Below, piece by piece: positions 8,287 to 16,798 of a stretch of 64,000 nt of DNA; position 1 is the first letter of the stretch, and every line of letters starts with the position of its first letter. The notes below the pieces were generated by a model that saw nothing but the letters and a program-made list of their open reading frames with translations, was not told the DNA's origin and did no database searches. This DNA is from Oerskovia douganii. Its GTDB lineage: Bacteria; Actinomycetota; Actinomycetes; Actinomycetales; Cellulomonadaceae. A program made the translations under genes and the position numbers. Location: positions 1 to 64,000 of the forward strand of contig NZ_JACSPN010000003.1 of NCBI RefSeq assembly GCF_015142735.1. The letters run 5' to 3'.

Positions 8287-11200
8287 GTGACCTTCCTTTC
8301 CCGGCTCCACGGCAAGCGGCGTGCGATCGCATCGGTGAGCACCGTGTCGATCTTCTCGACCGCACTGGTGGCGTTCGCGATCACGTACGACGGCCAGGCG
8401 ACCGCCGACGTCGAGCTCAACGACTCCGGCGTGTGGGTCACGCGGACCTCGGGCGGCGTGCTGGGACGGTTCAACTCGGAGTCCCAGGCGCTCGACGGGT
8501 CGCTGCTCGCGGGATCTGCCTCGTTCGACGTCCGACAGAGCGCGGGACGGGTCCTCCTCGTCGACGACGGTTCGGGATCGGCCAGCCCGGTCGACGTGGC
8601 ACGGCTCAAGCTGGACGGCTCCGTGCGCCCGCCCGTGGGAGCGACGGTCGCGATGGGCGGCTCGACCGTCGCGATCCTCGACGGCGAGGAAGGCCTCCTG
8701 TGGGTCATGCCGTTCTCGAGCGCGCAGGGCTTCGACCCCGAGTCCACGGAACCCACCGCGGAGGTCGGTGACGACGGCGCGCTCCAGGTGGCTCAGGACG
8801 GGACGACGTACGTCGCAGTCCCCACGACCGGCAGGCTGACCAAGGTCGCCACCTCGGCGGGCGGCGAGGTCCAGGGGGTCACGACCACGGACCTGCCGAT
8901 CGACGACGGCGACGACGTCGAGATCACGACGGTCGGTGCCGACGTGGTCGTGCTCGACCGGACGGCGTCCCGCCTCGTCCTGCCGGGAGGCAAGAGCGTG
9001 CCGCTCGCCGACGGGTCTGCCGCGCGGCTCCAGCAGCCCGGCGCGGCGACGGCCGACGTCGCCGTCGCGACGTCCTCGGGACTCGTCCTCCAACCCCTGG
9101 GCGGCGGCGACGCGGTGACCCGTGCGGCGTCCGGGACGCCGTCGCCGCCCGTGCAGCTGGGTGGGTGCACGTACGGCGCGTGGTCGCAGACCGGCCAGGT
9201 GATCCGCGACTGCGAGGGGACCGACAACGACGTCGACCGCCGCCTCGACGGGGTGGACCCGCAGAACCGGCTCGAGTACCGGGTCAACCGCAAGGCCATC
9301 GTCCTCAACGACCTGTCGGCAGGGACGCTGTGGATGGCTGCGGACGAGTACGAGAAGGTCGACGACTGGGAGCTCGTCCTGCCCGAGCAGTCGGAGGGCG
9401 AGGAGTCGGACGCCGAGCTCACGACGCCCGAGCAGGTCGACCAGTTCGTCCTCGACCGCACCCAGCCCAACCAGCCCCCGCAGCCTCAGGACGACGTGTT
9501 CGGGATGCGTCCCGGTCGGACCACGCTCCTGCCCGTGCTCGGGAACGACGTGGACCCCGACGGGGACGTCATGACGGCGACGCTGGCCGGCAGGGGGCCG
9601 GGCAACGCCGAGGTCCAGTCCGTCCTCGGTGGTGCGGCCCTCCAGGCCGTGGTGCCTGCCGACGCGGTGAAGGGCCGGTCGTCGTTCCGGTACTCGGTGA
9701 GCGACGGTCGAGGCGGCACGGCGGAGGCCGGCGTGCAGCTGCAGGTCTCGCCCTGGGGCGAGAACGCCGCGCCCGTGCAGACCGGAGAGCCGGTCCTCGT
9801 CGTCGAGCAGGGCAGGTCGGCCCAGATCAAGGTGCTCCCGTACTTCCGTGACCCGGACGGGGACGACCTCTACCTCGCGGCGGCCTCGGCCACGTCGGCC
9901 GGGGACGACGTGCGGACCCGCCCCGACGGGACGGTCGAGTTCCGGGACGGCGGCACGTCGACGGGCCGCAAGACCGTCAAGGTCATGGTGGCCGACGGGC
10001 AGGGCGAGATCTACGAGGGCGTCCTCCACGTCGACGTGTCCGGTGCGGGCCAGCTGCCCCCGGTCGCGGTCGCGGACCACGTCGTGGTGCCCGCGGGGCA
10101 GCCGGTCACCGTCGAGCCGCTGCACAACGACTACGACGCCAACGGCGACGAGCTGCGACTGACCACGGTCGCCGAGTCCGCCCCCGCCCAGATCACGCCG
10201 AACTACGACGCGGGCACGTTCCAGTTCTTCTCCAACGAGCCGCGTTCGTACGACCTGACGTACCAGGTCTCGGACGGTCCGAACGCCACGACAGGCCTGG
10301 TCCGCGTCGACGTCCTGCCGGCCTCGGCCGCCGAGGGCGCGCCGATCGTGGTCTCCGACACGGCACTGCTCCCCTCGGGAGGCAGCGCGCTCGTCGACGT
10401 GCTGGCCAACGACACGGACCCTGCGGGTGGTGTCCTCGTCGTCCAGTCGGTCACGGTGCCCGACGACGCCGGCGTCTCCGTCGCGGTGCTCGCCCACCAG
10501 ATGCTCCGTATCACCGAGATCCGTCGCCTCGACGCCCCCGTGACCATCGAGTACAAGGTCTCGAACGGCACCCAGACCACGGTCGGACAGGTCCGGGTCA
10601 TCCCGGTCCCCGCCCCGGTCAAGCTGCAGCCGCCGAACGCCGCGCCCGACGAGGCGACCGTCCGGGTCGGCGACGTGGTGACGATCCCCGTCCTGAGGAA
10701 CGACACGCACCCCGACGGGCTCGAGCTGTTCCTCCAGGACGAGTTCGAGCAGGGCATCGACCCGGAGCAGGGCGAGCTCTTCGTCTCGGAGGGGAACGTC
10801 CGGCCCAAGGCCGGCTCGAAGCCCGGGACGGCCTACGCGATCTACCGTGTCCGGGACAAGAACGGCCAGGAGGACTCGGCGCAGGTCACGATCCACATCC
10901 GTGACGGCGAGGAGAACTCCGCGCCCCGCCCCCTGCCCGTCGAGATGCGGGTCCTGACCGGTGCGAGCGTCCGTACGGCCGTGCCGCTCGACGGGATCGA
11001 CCCGGACGGCGACTCGGTCCAGCTCACCGGGATCGCGTCGTCGCCGTCCAAGGGCACCGCGACGGTCGAGGACGGGTACATCGTCTACACGGCCTCGGAC
11101 CGGGCGACCGGCGCGGACTCGTTCTCGTACTCGGTGCAGGACGCGCGCGGCGAGATCGCCACGGGCGCGGTGAGGGTCGGGATCTCCCGCCCCCCGGCGA

Positions 11201-14200
11201 AGAACCAGCCGCCCGTCGCGATGGACGACACGGTCACCGTGCGTCCCGCACGCACGGTCTCGGTCGCGGCGCTCGCGAACGACACCGACCCCGACGGCGA
11301 CCAGATCGCCCTGCGGCCCGCAGGGCTGGAGGCGGACGACTCGTTCGAGGCGGAGGTCGTCGGCGACCGCGTGGTCCTCACGAGCCCCGCAGAGGCGGGC
11401 ACGTCCTCGTTCTACTACGGGATCGAGGACGCACCGGGAGCCCGGGCAGCGGCCTCGATCACCGTGAAGGTCGACCAGGAGGCGCCCCTGCTCTCGCCCG
11501 TCGCCCGTGACGACTCGGTGCAGGTGGGGTCGATCCTCGGCAGGACGAGCGTCGACGTCCCGGTCCTGGACAACGACGACGACCCCGACGGCGCCGCGAC
11601 CGAGCTCACCGTGACGACCGACGCGCCGGGCGTGCGCGTCGGCGCGGACGGTGTCCTCTCGATCGCTCTCACGCAGGAGCGCCAGGTCATCACGTACACC
11701 GTGACGGACGTCGACGGTCTGACCTCCAAGGCCTTCGTCAAGGTCCCGGGCCTGACCGAGCAGGTCCCTCAGCTCCGGCCGGGGATCGCGCCGCTGGAGG
11801 TGTACGCCGGGGAGTCGTTGCAGGTGGACATCACCGACTACGTCCTGGTCCTCGAGGGGCGTACCCCGCGGCTGACGGACGAGTCGAAGGTCTCGGCGCT
11901 CGAGGGCACGGTCGCCGTGACCGACGCCACGAACGTGACCTACACGCCCCGCGTCGACTACGCGGGCTCCGCGGCCCTGTCGTTCGAGGTGACCGACGGC
12001 TCCGGACCCGAGGACCCGGACGGGCACGAGGCGCTGCTGACGTTGCCGATCGTGGTCCGGGCCCCCAAGAACCTCCCTCCTGTGCTGTCAGCGGCCGCCG
12101 TCGACGTCGCGGCGGGCGACGAGGGCGCCGTCGACCTCGCGCGCTTCGTCGAGGACCCCGACGGCGACCCGGTGACCTTCAAGGTGTCGGGCGGCGTGCC
12201 GGCCGGGATCTCGGTCGCGATCAGTGGGACCACGGCGACCGTGCAGGCGACCCCGGAGGTACCCAAGGGTTCCGTCCTTCCCGTCCCGATCACCGCGACC
12301 GACGGCGAGCACCCGCCGGTCGAGGGGGTGCTCACGGTCACGGTCGTGGCATCGACCCGTCCGCTGGCCAAGGCCAACGAGGACACCGTCGACAAGGCCC
12401 ACCAGGGGAAGGCGGTCGAGGTCGACGTGCTCGCGAACGACTCGAACCCGTTCCCGGAGACGCCGCTCGAGGTCGTGAGCAGCTCGGTCGAGACTGGCTC
12501 GGGGACCGCGACGGTCTCGGGGGCCCGGGTGGTGGCGACGCCCGACGAGTCGTTCGTGGGCGTCATGGTCGTGCGTTACCGGGTCCAGGACGCGACGGGA
12601 GACCCCGACCGTCAGGTCGAGGGCCGCATCCAGGTCACGGTCCAGGGTCGGCCCGACACCCCGAGCGTCCCGCAGGTGGAGGAGGTGCGGTCGAAGACCG
12701 TCGTGCTGTCGTGGGCTCCTCCGGTCAACAACGGTGCGGACATCACGGGATACACGGTCCGCTCGGCCGACGGGTACGAGAAGGCGTGCGCGACCACGAC
12801 CTGCACGCTCGACGGTCTGACGAACAACGTCACCTACAACTTCTCGGTCACCGCGACCAACGAGGTCGGGGACTCGGACCCGTCGCCGCCGTCGGCCGAC
12901 GCTCGCCCCGACGAGAAGCCCGACCCCCCGGCACCGCCGACGCTCGCGTTCGGCGACCAGTCGTTGGCCATCACGTGGGTCAACGCGACGTACACGGACC
13001 GCTCCGCGATCGAGAGCGTCAACCTCGAGATCTCCCCCGCCCCGCCGGGCGGAGCAGTCCAGAAGACGGACGTCACGGGAACCCAGTACGTGTGGACCGG
13101 ACTGAAGAACGGCGTGGACTACAAGGTCCGGGTGCAGGCGGTCAACCTGGCGCCGGACCCGTCGGAGTTCGGCGGCTGGTCGGACGGCATGGTGCCTGCG
13201 GGCAAGCCTGCTGCGCCGTCGGCACCCCGCGCGCAGCGCTCGGCGGACTCCGCGATCAACGGTGGCGTCATCGACGTCACGTGGGGCGCGCTCTCGGCCG
13301 AGCAGTGGAACGGTGACGACACCGGGACCTACTGGGTCCAGCGGTTCAAGGGTGGAGCCGCCGACGGCTCGGCCCTCAAGGTCGCCGGCACGAGCCACCG
13401 GGCGACCGGTCTGGACAACGCGGCGTCGTACACGTTCACGATCACCGGGGAGAACAAGGCCGGCGTCGGTGAAGCCAGCGCGGCCTCGAACGCCCAGACG
13501 CCGTTCGCCCGGCCCGAGGCGCCCACGGACGTCCGCGCCACGGACGCCCAGGGCGTGCCCCAGGTCGCGTGGAACCCGCCCGACGACAACGGCAGCCCTG
13601 TCACCAGCTACACGGTCACGGCGAGCGGTGGCGGTGGTTCGAAGACCGTGACCGGCACCTCGGTCGCGTTCACGGGTCTCAACGCCGGGTCGTCGTACTC
13701 GTTCACGGTCACGGCGACCAACGAGGGCGGGACCTCCGACGCCAGCGCGTCGTCGGGCGAGGTGCCCGTCTACGAGGCACCGACGGCTCCGACCGTCTCG
13801 TGGTCGAGGGACGGGTCGGGCACCGACGGGTACTTCGCGGTCGGTGACCCCGGCAGCTGGCAGGGCAACGTCGGGCACGTGGAGTGGCAGCTCAGCGGCT
13901 CCGAGTCGGGGAGCGGGACCTCCGCAGGACGGGTCGACGTCGGTGGGGGCATCCGCAAGAGCTATACGGTGCAGGCTCGGGCCTGCAACGCCGCCGGCTG
14001 CTCCGGATGGGTCTCGGCCTCGGGAGCGACGTACAACCCGCAGGCGACCGTCAGCAAGGGCGAGTACGTCAGCAACAACCGGTGCAACGACGGCACGTGC
14101 TACAAGTTCGTCGTCACCACGCAGGAGTTCGTCGACACGGGCAACCAGACCTACGTGTGCAACAGCGACTCGCCGGGGAACGGGAGCTTCTCCACGGGCA

Positions 14201-14325
14201 CGGTCAGCTTCCCCACCAGCGGCAGCGTCCAGCTGTACTGCTACCTCGGGTCGGGCAACAGAGGGTATTCCGCGTGGGTCACGATCAACGGGCAGAGCTA
14301 TCAATCCAACGCCGTGCGTTGGTAG
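8287..14325 (+). CDS. Giant cell-surface protein with tandem Ig/cadherin-like and FN3 domains
   Basis: This 2012-residue protein has an N-terminal membrane segment at about residues 14-33 (IASVSTVSIFSTALVAFAI), so it is exported and probably membrane-anchored. Residues of about 40-390 form a beta-rich region with repeated short strands, possibly propeller-like. Residues of about 400-1450 carry around ten tandem Ig/cadherin-like units marked by motifs such as GNDVDPDGD, ANDTDPDGD and DNDDDPDGA, which are typical calcium-binding turns. Four FN3 domains follow at about 1455-1545, 1545-1640, 1640-1742 and 1745-1832. The C-terminal 180 residues contain six cysteines. There is no LPXTG sortase signal. 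The start is GTG 8287 behind GGAGG. It is the first gene of a ten-gene operon, 18 bases from the MoxR gene. The order resembles the bifidobacterial PFNA cluster, whose FN3 protein is implicated in host-factor binding. Confidence 0.85.
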   Translation: MTFLSRLHGKRRAIASVSTVSIFSTALVAFAITYDGQATADVELNDSGVWVTRTSGGVLGRFNSESQALDGSLLAGSASFDVRQSAGRVLLVDDGSGSASPVDVARLKLDGSVRPPVGATVAMGGSTVAILDGEEGLLWVMPFSSAQGFDPESTEPTAEVGDDGALQVAQDGTTYVAVPTTGRLTKVATSAGGEVQGVTTTDLPIDDGDDVEITTVGADVVVLDRTASRLVLPGGKSVPLADGSAARLQQPGAATADVAVATSSGLVLQPLGGGDAVTRAASGTPSPPVQLGGCTYGAWSQTGQVIRDCEGTDNDVDRRLDGVDPQNRLEYRVNRKAIVLNDLSAGTLWMAADEYEKVDDWELVLPEQSEGEESDAELTTPEQVDQFVLDRTQPNQPPQPQDDVFGMRPGRTTLLPVLGNDVDPDGDVMTATLAGRGPGNAEVQSVLGGAALQAVVPADAVKGRSSFRYSVSDGRGGTAEAGVQLQVSPWGENAAPVQTGEPVLVVEQGRSAQIKVLPYFRDPDGDDLYLAAASATSAGDDVRTRPDGTVEFRDGGTSTGRKTVKVMVADGQGEIYEGVLHVDVSGAGQLPPVAVADHVVVPAGQPVTVEPLHNDYDANGDELRLTTVAESAPAQITPNYDAGTFQFFSNEPRSYDLTYQVSDGPNATTGLVRVDVLPASAAEGAPIVVSDTALLPSGGSALVDVLANDTDPAGGVLVVQSVTVPDDAGVSVAVLAHQMLRITEIRRLDAPVTIEYKVSNGTQTTVGQVRVIPVPAPVKLQPPNAAPDEATVRVGDVVTIPVLRNDTHPDGLELFLQDEFEQGIDPEQGELFVSEGNVRPKAGSKPGTAYAIYRVRDKNGQEDSAQVTIHIRDGEENSAPRPLPVEMRVLTGASVRTAVPLDGIDPDGDSVQLTGIASSPSKGTATVEDGYIVYTASDRATGADSFSYSVQDARGEIATGAVRVGISRPPAKNQPPVAMDDTVTVRPARTVSVAALANDTDPDGDQIALRPAGLEADDSFEAEVVGDRVVLTSPAEAGTSSFYYGIEDAPGARAAASITVKVDQEAPLLSPVARDDSVQVGSILGRTSVDVPVLDNDDDPDGAATELTVTTDAPGVRVGADGVLSIALTQERQVITYTVTDVDGLTSKAFVKVPGLTEQVPQLRPGIAPLEVYAGESLQVDITDYVLVLEGRTPRLTDESKVSALEGTVAVTDATNVTYTPRVDYAGSAALSFEVTDGSGPEDPDGHEALLTLPIVVRAPKNLPPVLSAAAVDVAAGDEGAVDLARFVEDPDGDPVTFKVSGGVPAGISVAISGTTATVQATPEVPKGSVLPVPITATDGEHPPVEGVLTVTVVASTRPLAKANEDTVDKAHQGKAVEVDVLANDSNPFPETPLEVVSSSVETGSGTATVSGARVVATPDESFVGVMVVRYRVQDATGDPDRQVEGRIQVTVQGRPDTPSVPQVEEVRSKTVVLSWAPPVNNGADITGYTVRSADGYEKACATTTCTLDGLTNNVTYNFSVTATNEVGDSDPSPPSADARPDEKPDPPAPPTLAFGDQSLAITWVNATYTDRSAIESVNLEISPAPPGGAVQKTDVTGTQYVWTGLKNGVDYKVRVQAVNLAPDPSEFGGWSDGMVPAGKPAAPSAPRAQRSADSAINGGVIDVTWGALSAEQWNGDDTGTYWVQRFKGGAADGSALKVAGTSHRATGLDNAASYTFTITGENKAGVGEASAASNAQTPFARPEAPTDVRATDAQGVPQVAWNPPDDNGSPVTSYTVTASGGGGSKTVTGTSVAFTGLNAGSSYSFTVTATNEGGTSDASASSGEVPVYEAPTAPTVSWSRDGSGTDGYFAVGDPGSWQGNVGHVEWQLSGSESGSGTSAGRVDVGGGIRKSYTVQARACNAAGCSGWVSASGATYNPQATVSKGEYVSNNRCNDGTCYKFVVTTQEFVDTGNQTYVCNSDSPGNGSFSTGTVSFPTSGSVQLYCYLGSGNRGYSAWVTINGQSYQSNAVRW

Positions 14326-14343
14326 GACTGAGGACTAGGACAC

Positions 14344-15318
14344 ATGACCACCATGACCCCCGAGCAGGCCGCCTGGTTCGCTCAGACCTTCGAACGACTC
14401 GTGAGCAACGTGGGCCAGGCCGTGCTCGGCAAGGCCGGCGTGGTGCGCCTCGTGCTCACCTGCATGCTCTCCGAAGGACACATCCTGCTCGAGGACGCGC
14501 CCGGCACGGGCAAGACGTCGTTGGCCCGGGCGCTCGCCGCGAGCGTGCAGGGCACGCAGAACCGCATCCAGTTCACGCCGGACCTGCTGCCCTCCGACGT
14601 GACGGGGGTGACGATCTACGACCAGAAGACGGCGAAGTTCGAGTTCCACCAGGGGCCGATCTTCGCGTCGATCGTCCTTGCTGACGAGATCAACCGCGCC
14701 TCGCCCAAGACCCAGTCCGCGCTCCTCGAGGTCATGGAGGAGGGGCAGATCACGGTCGACGGCGTGACGCACCCGGTCGGCCGCCCGTTCATGGTCATCG
14801 CGACCCAGAACCCGATCGAGCAGGCCGGCACGTACCGGTTGCCCGAGGCCCAGCTCGACCGCTTCCTCATGAAGACCTCGCTGGGCTATCCGGACCACGC
14901 CGCGACCGTCGAGATCCTTCAGGGAGCCTCGGTGCGCGACCGCAGCTCGACCCTGCAGGCCCTCATCACGACCCAGGCCGTCGCGGAGATGGCCGACCTC
15001 GCGGCGAGCGTCCATGTCGACGGTGCCGTGCTCGAGTACGTCTCCCGGCTCGCCGAGGAGACGCGCAACGCGGCCGAGAGCCGGGTCGGCGTCTCGGTCC
15101 GTGGTGCGCTGGCCCTGGTGCGGTGCGCCAAGGTGTGGGCCGCAGCGCACGGCCGCAACTACGTGCTCCCGGACGACGTCAAGGAGCTCGCTCAGCCCGC
15201 GTGGGCGCACCGACTGGTCCTCGACCCCGAGGCCGAGTTCGCGGGAGCGACCGCCGAGGGCGTCCTCGCGCGCGTCCTCGCGGACGTCGCCGCACCGCAG
15301 GAACGCCGGTCGGCCTGA
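14344..15318 (+). CDS. MoxR-family AAA+ ATPase
   Basis: This 324-residue cytoplasmic AAA+ ATPase has Walker A in LLEDAPGTGKTSLARALA (about residues 50-66), Walker B LADEINRASPKTQSALLE (about 116-132), sensor 1 in ATQNPIEQAGTYRLPEAQ, and the C-terminal AAA lid. MoxR ATPases are chaperone-like assembly factors usually encoded next to DUF58 and transglutaminase/von Willebrand proteins, exactly as here. Two ATGs occur (14344 and 14353), and the upstream one is chosen from context. The DUF58 gene begins 4 bases after this stop. The client is unknown; the adjacent secretion and surface proteins are obvious candidates. Confidence 0.95.
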   Translation: MTTMTPEQAAWFAQTFERLVSNVGQAVLGKAGVVRLVLTCMLSEGHILLEDAPGTGKTSLARALAASVQGTQNRIQFTPDLLPSDVTGVTIYDQKTAKFEFHQGPIFASIVLADEINRASPKTQSALLEVMEEGQITVDGVTHPVGRPFMVIATQNPIEQAGTYRLPEAQLDRFLMKTSLGYPDHAATVEILQGASVRDRSSTLQALITTQAVAEMADLAASVHVDGAVLEYVSRLAEETRNAAESRVGVSVRGALALVRCAKVWAAAHGRNYVLPDDVKELAQPAWAHRLVLDPEAEFAGATAEGVLARVLADVAAPQERRSA

Positions 15319-15322
15319 CGCG

Positions 15323-16798
15323 ATGACCTCGACCGATTCTCCCGTCGCCACCCGTGGCAACCCGCCCGGAGCGGGCGACGCGGCTTCCGCACGCCGCAAC
15401 CCGCCCGGCCCGACGGCGCCGCCCCCTGGGCAGGCCCCCGCGCCTTCTCCCGTCCCCCCGGCTGGCACGGGTCAGCGCGCCGGCGCGCGTCCGCGGCTGC
15501 TCGACCGTCTCCGGCCCGCGACGGGCCCGCGCCGGGCCGGGCCCGGACGTCCCGGGTTCGTGACGCCGTCGGGCGCGGAGGGACGGGTCGAACGCCTGCG
15601 TGCGCTCGTCGCACCCCGGGTCACGGCGGTCAGGACGGGTGCGGCTGCAGCCGTCTCGGTCGTCAGCCCGTTCGGGCGGGCCGTGCTCCTGGGGGTCGTC
15701 GCGGCGTGGTGGGCCGGCCTCGTCCTGTCCTGGGTCGAGCTGCTCGCGGTCGCGACCGTCGCGACCGTCGTCACGCTCGCGGCGATCGCCTTCGTCCGTG
15801 GGACGTTCCGGTACACCGTGAACCTCGACCTGGGACAGCGGCGCGTCACGGTGGGGGACCGGGCCGTGGGCACGCTCGAGGTGAGCAACCAGTCGCAGCG
15901 CCCCCTGCTGCCCGCCGTGATGGAGCTGCCCGTGGGGGCGGGCCTGGCGACGTTCCCCGTGCCGCGCCTGCGGACAGGGGCGACCCACGAGGAGATCTTC
16001 ACGATCCCGACGCACCGGCGGTCGGTCATTCCCGTCGGGCCCGTGCGCTCGGTGCGCGCCGACCCTCTGGGACTGCTGCGTCGCCAGGTCGTGTGGACCG
16101 AGCCCGAGGAGCTGTACGTCCACCCGCGGACCAAGAACCTGACCGGGTCGTCGACGGGGTTCCTGCGCGACCTGGAGGGGCGCGTCACGCAGGACATCTC
16201 CAACTCCGACGTGTCGTTCCACGCCCTGCGGGACTACGTCCCGGGCGACGACCGCCGGCACATCCACTGGAAGACCACCGCCCGCACCGGGCAGCTCATG
16301 GTCCGCCAGTTCGAGGAGACGCGGCGCTCGCACCTCGCCGTCGTGCTCTCGACGAGGGCCGAGGACTACGGGCACCCCGACGAGTTCGAGCTCGCGGTCA
16401 GCTCGTGCGGGTCGCTCGGGCTCCAGGCGATCAAGGAGGATCGTGGCCTCACGGTCCTCGTCAACGACGGCAGCCTGCGCGGTGACAACCGGGTGCGGCT
16501 CCTCGACGACCTGGCGCGCATCGAGGCGCGCCCGCTACGGACGAACCTCATCGACCTTGCGCGCGTCGCGGCCGCGAGCGTCACGGACGCGTCGGTCGTG
16601 GCGCTCGTCGTGGGCAGCGTCGTGTCGCCCACCGAGCTGCGTGCCGCCTCGGCACGGCTGCCGCAGGACGTCCGCGTCATGGCGATCCAGTGCATCCCGG
16701 GGGCGAAGGTCAGTCGCCACCGGATCGCTGAGCTCGTCGTGCTCACCATCGGGGAGCTGGGCGACCTCCCCCTCGCGCTGCGGAGGCTGGACGACTGA
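15323..16798 (+). CDS. DUF58 domain membrane protein
   Basis: This 491-residue protein has a Pro/Ala/Arg-rich N-terminal tail of about 105 residues and two membrane helices near 115-160. A beta-rich region follows, and then the DUF58 core with its signature around DYVPGDDRRHIHWKTTART (about residues 308-326). DUF58 proteins are the usual partners of MoxR ATPases. The frame stays open upstream to 15014 inside moxR, but that is shadow sequence. ATG 15323 directly follows the moxR stop. The stop TGA shares one base with the next ATG (TGATG). The biochemical role of the family is unsettled. Confidence 0.92.
   Translation: MTSTDSPVATRGNPPGAGDAASARRNPPGPTAPPPGQAPAPSPVPPAGTGQRAGARPRLLDRLRPATGPRRAGPGRPGFVTPSGAEGRVERLRALVAPRVTAVRTGAAAAVSVVSPFGRAVLLGVVAAWWAGLVLSWVELLAVATVATVVTLAAIAFVRGTFRYTVNLDLGQRRVTVGDRAVGTLEVSNQSQRPLLPAVMELPVGAGLATFPVPRLRTGATHEEIFTIPTHRRSVIPVGPVRSVRADPLGLLRRQVVWTEPEELYVHPRTKNLTGSSTGFLRDLEGRVTQDISNSDVSFHALRDYVPGDDRRHIHWKTTARTGQLMVRQFEETRRSHLAVVLSTRAEDYGHPDEFELAVSSCGSLGLQAIKEDRGLTVLVNDGSLRGDNRVRLLDDLARIEARPLRTNLIDLARVAAASVTDASVVALVVGSVVSPTELRAASARLPQDVRVMAIQCIPGAKVSRHRIAELVVLTIGELGDLPLALRRLDD

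Noticed and set aside
8284-12027. Minus-strand open frame of 1247 codons opposite the FN3 giant
   Set aside because: Low-complexity Arg/Asp/Val/His product, no start signal and no family motif. The plus-strand repeats are unmistakably coding.
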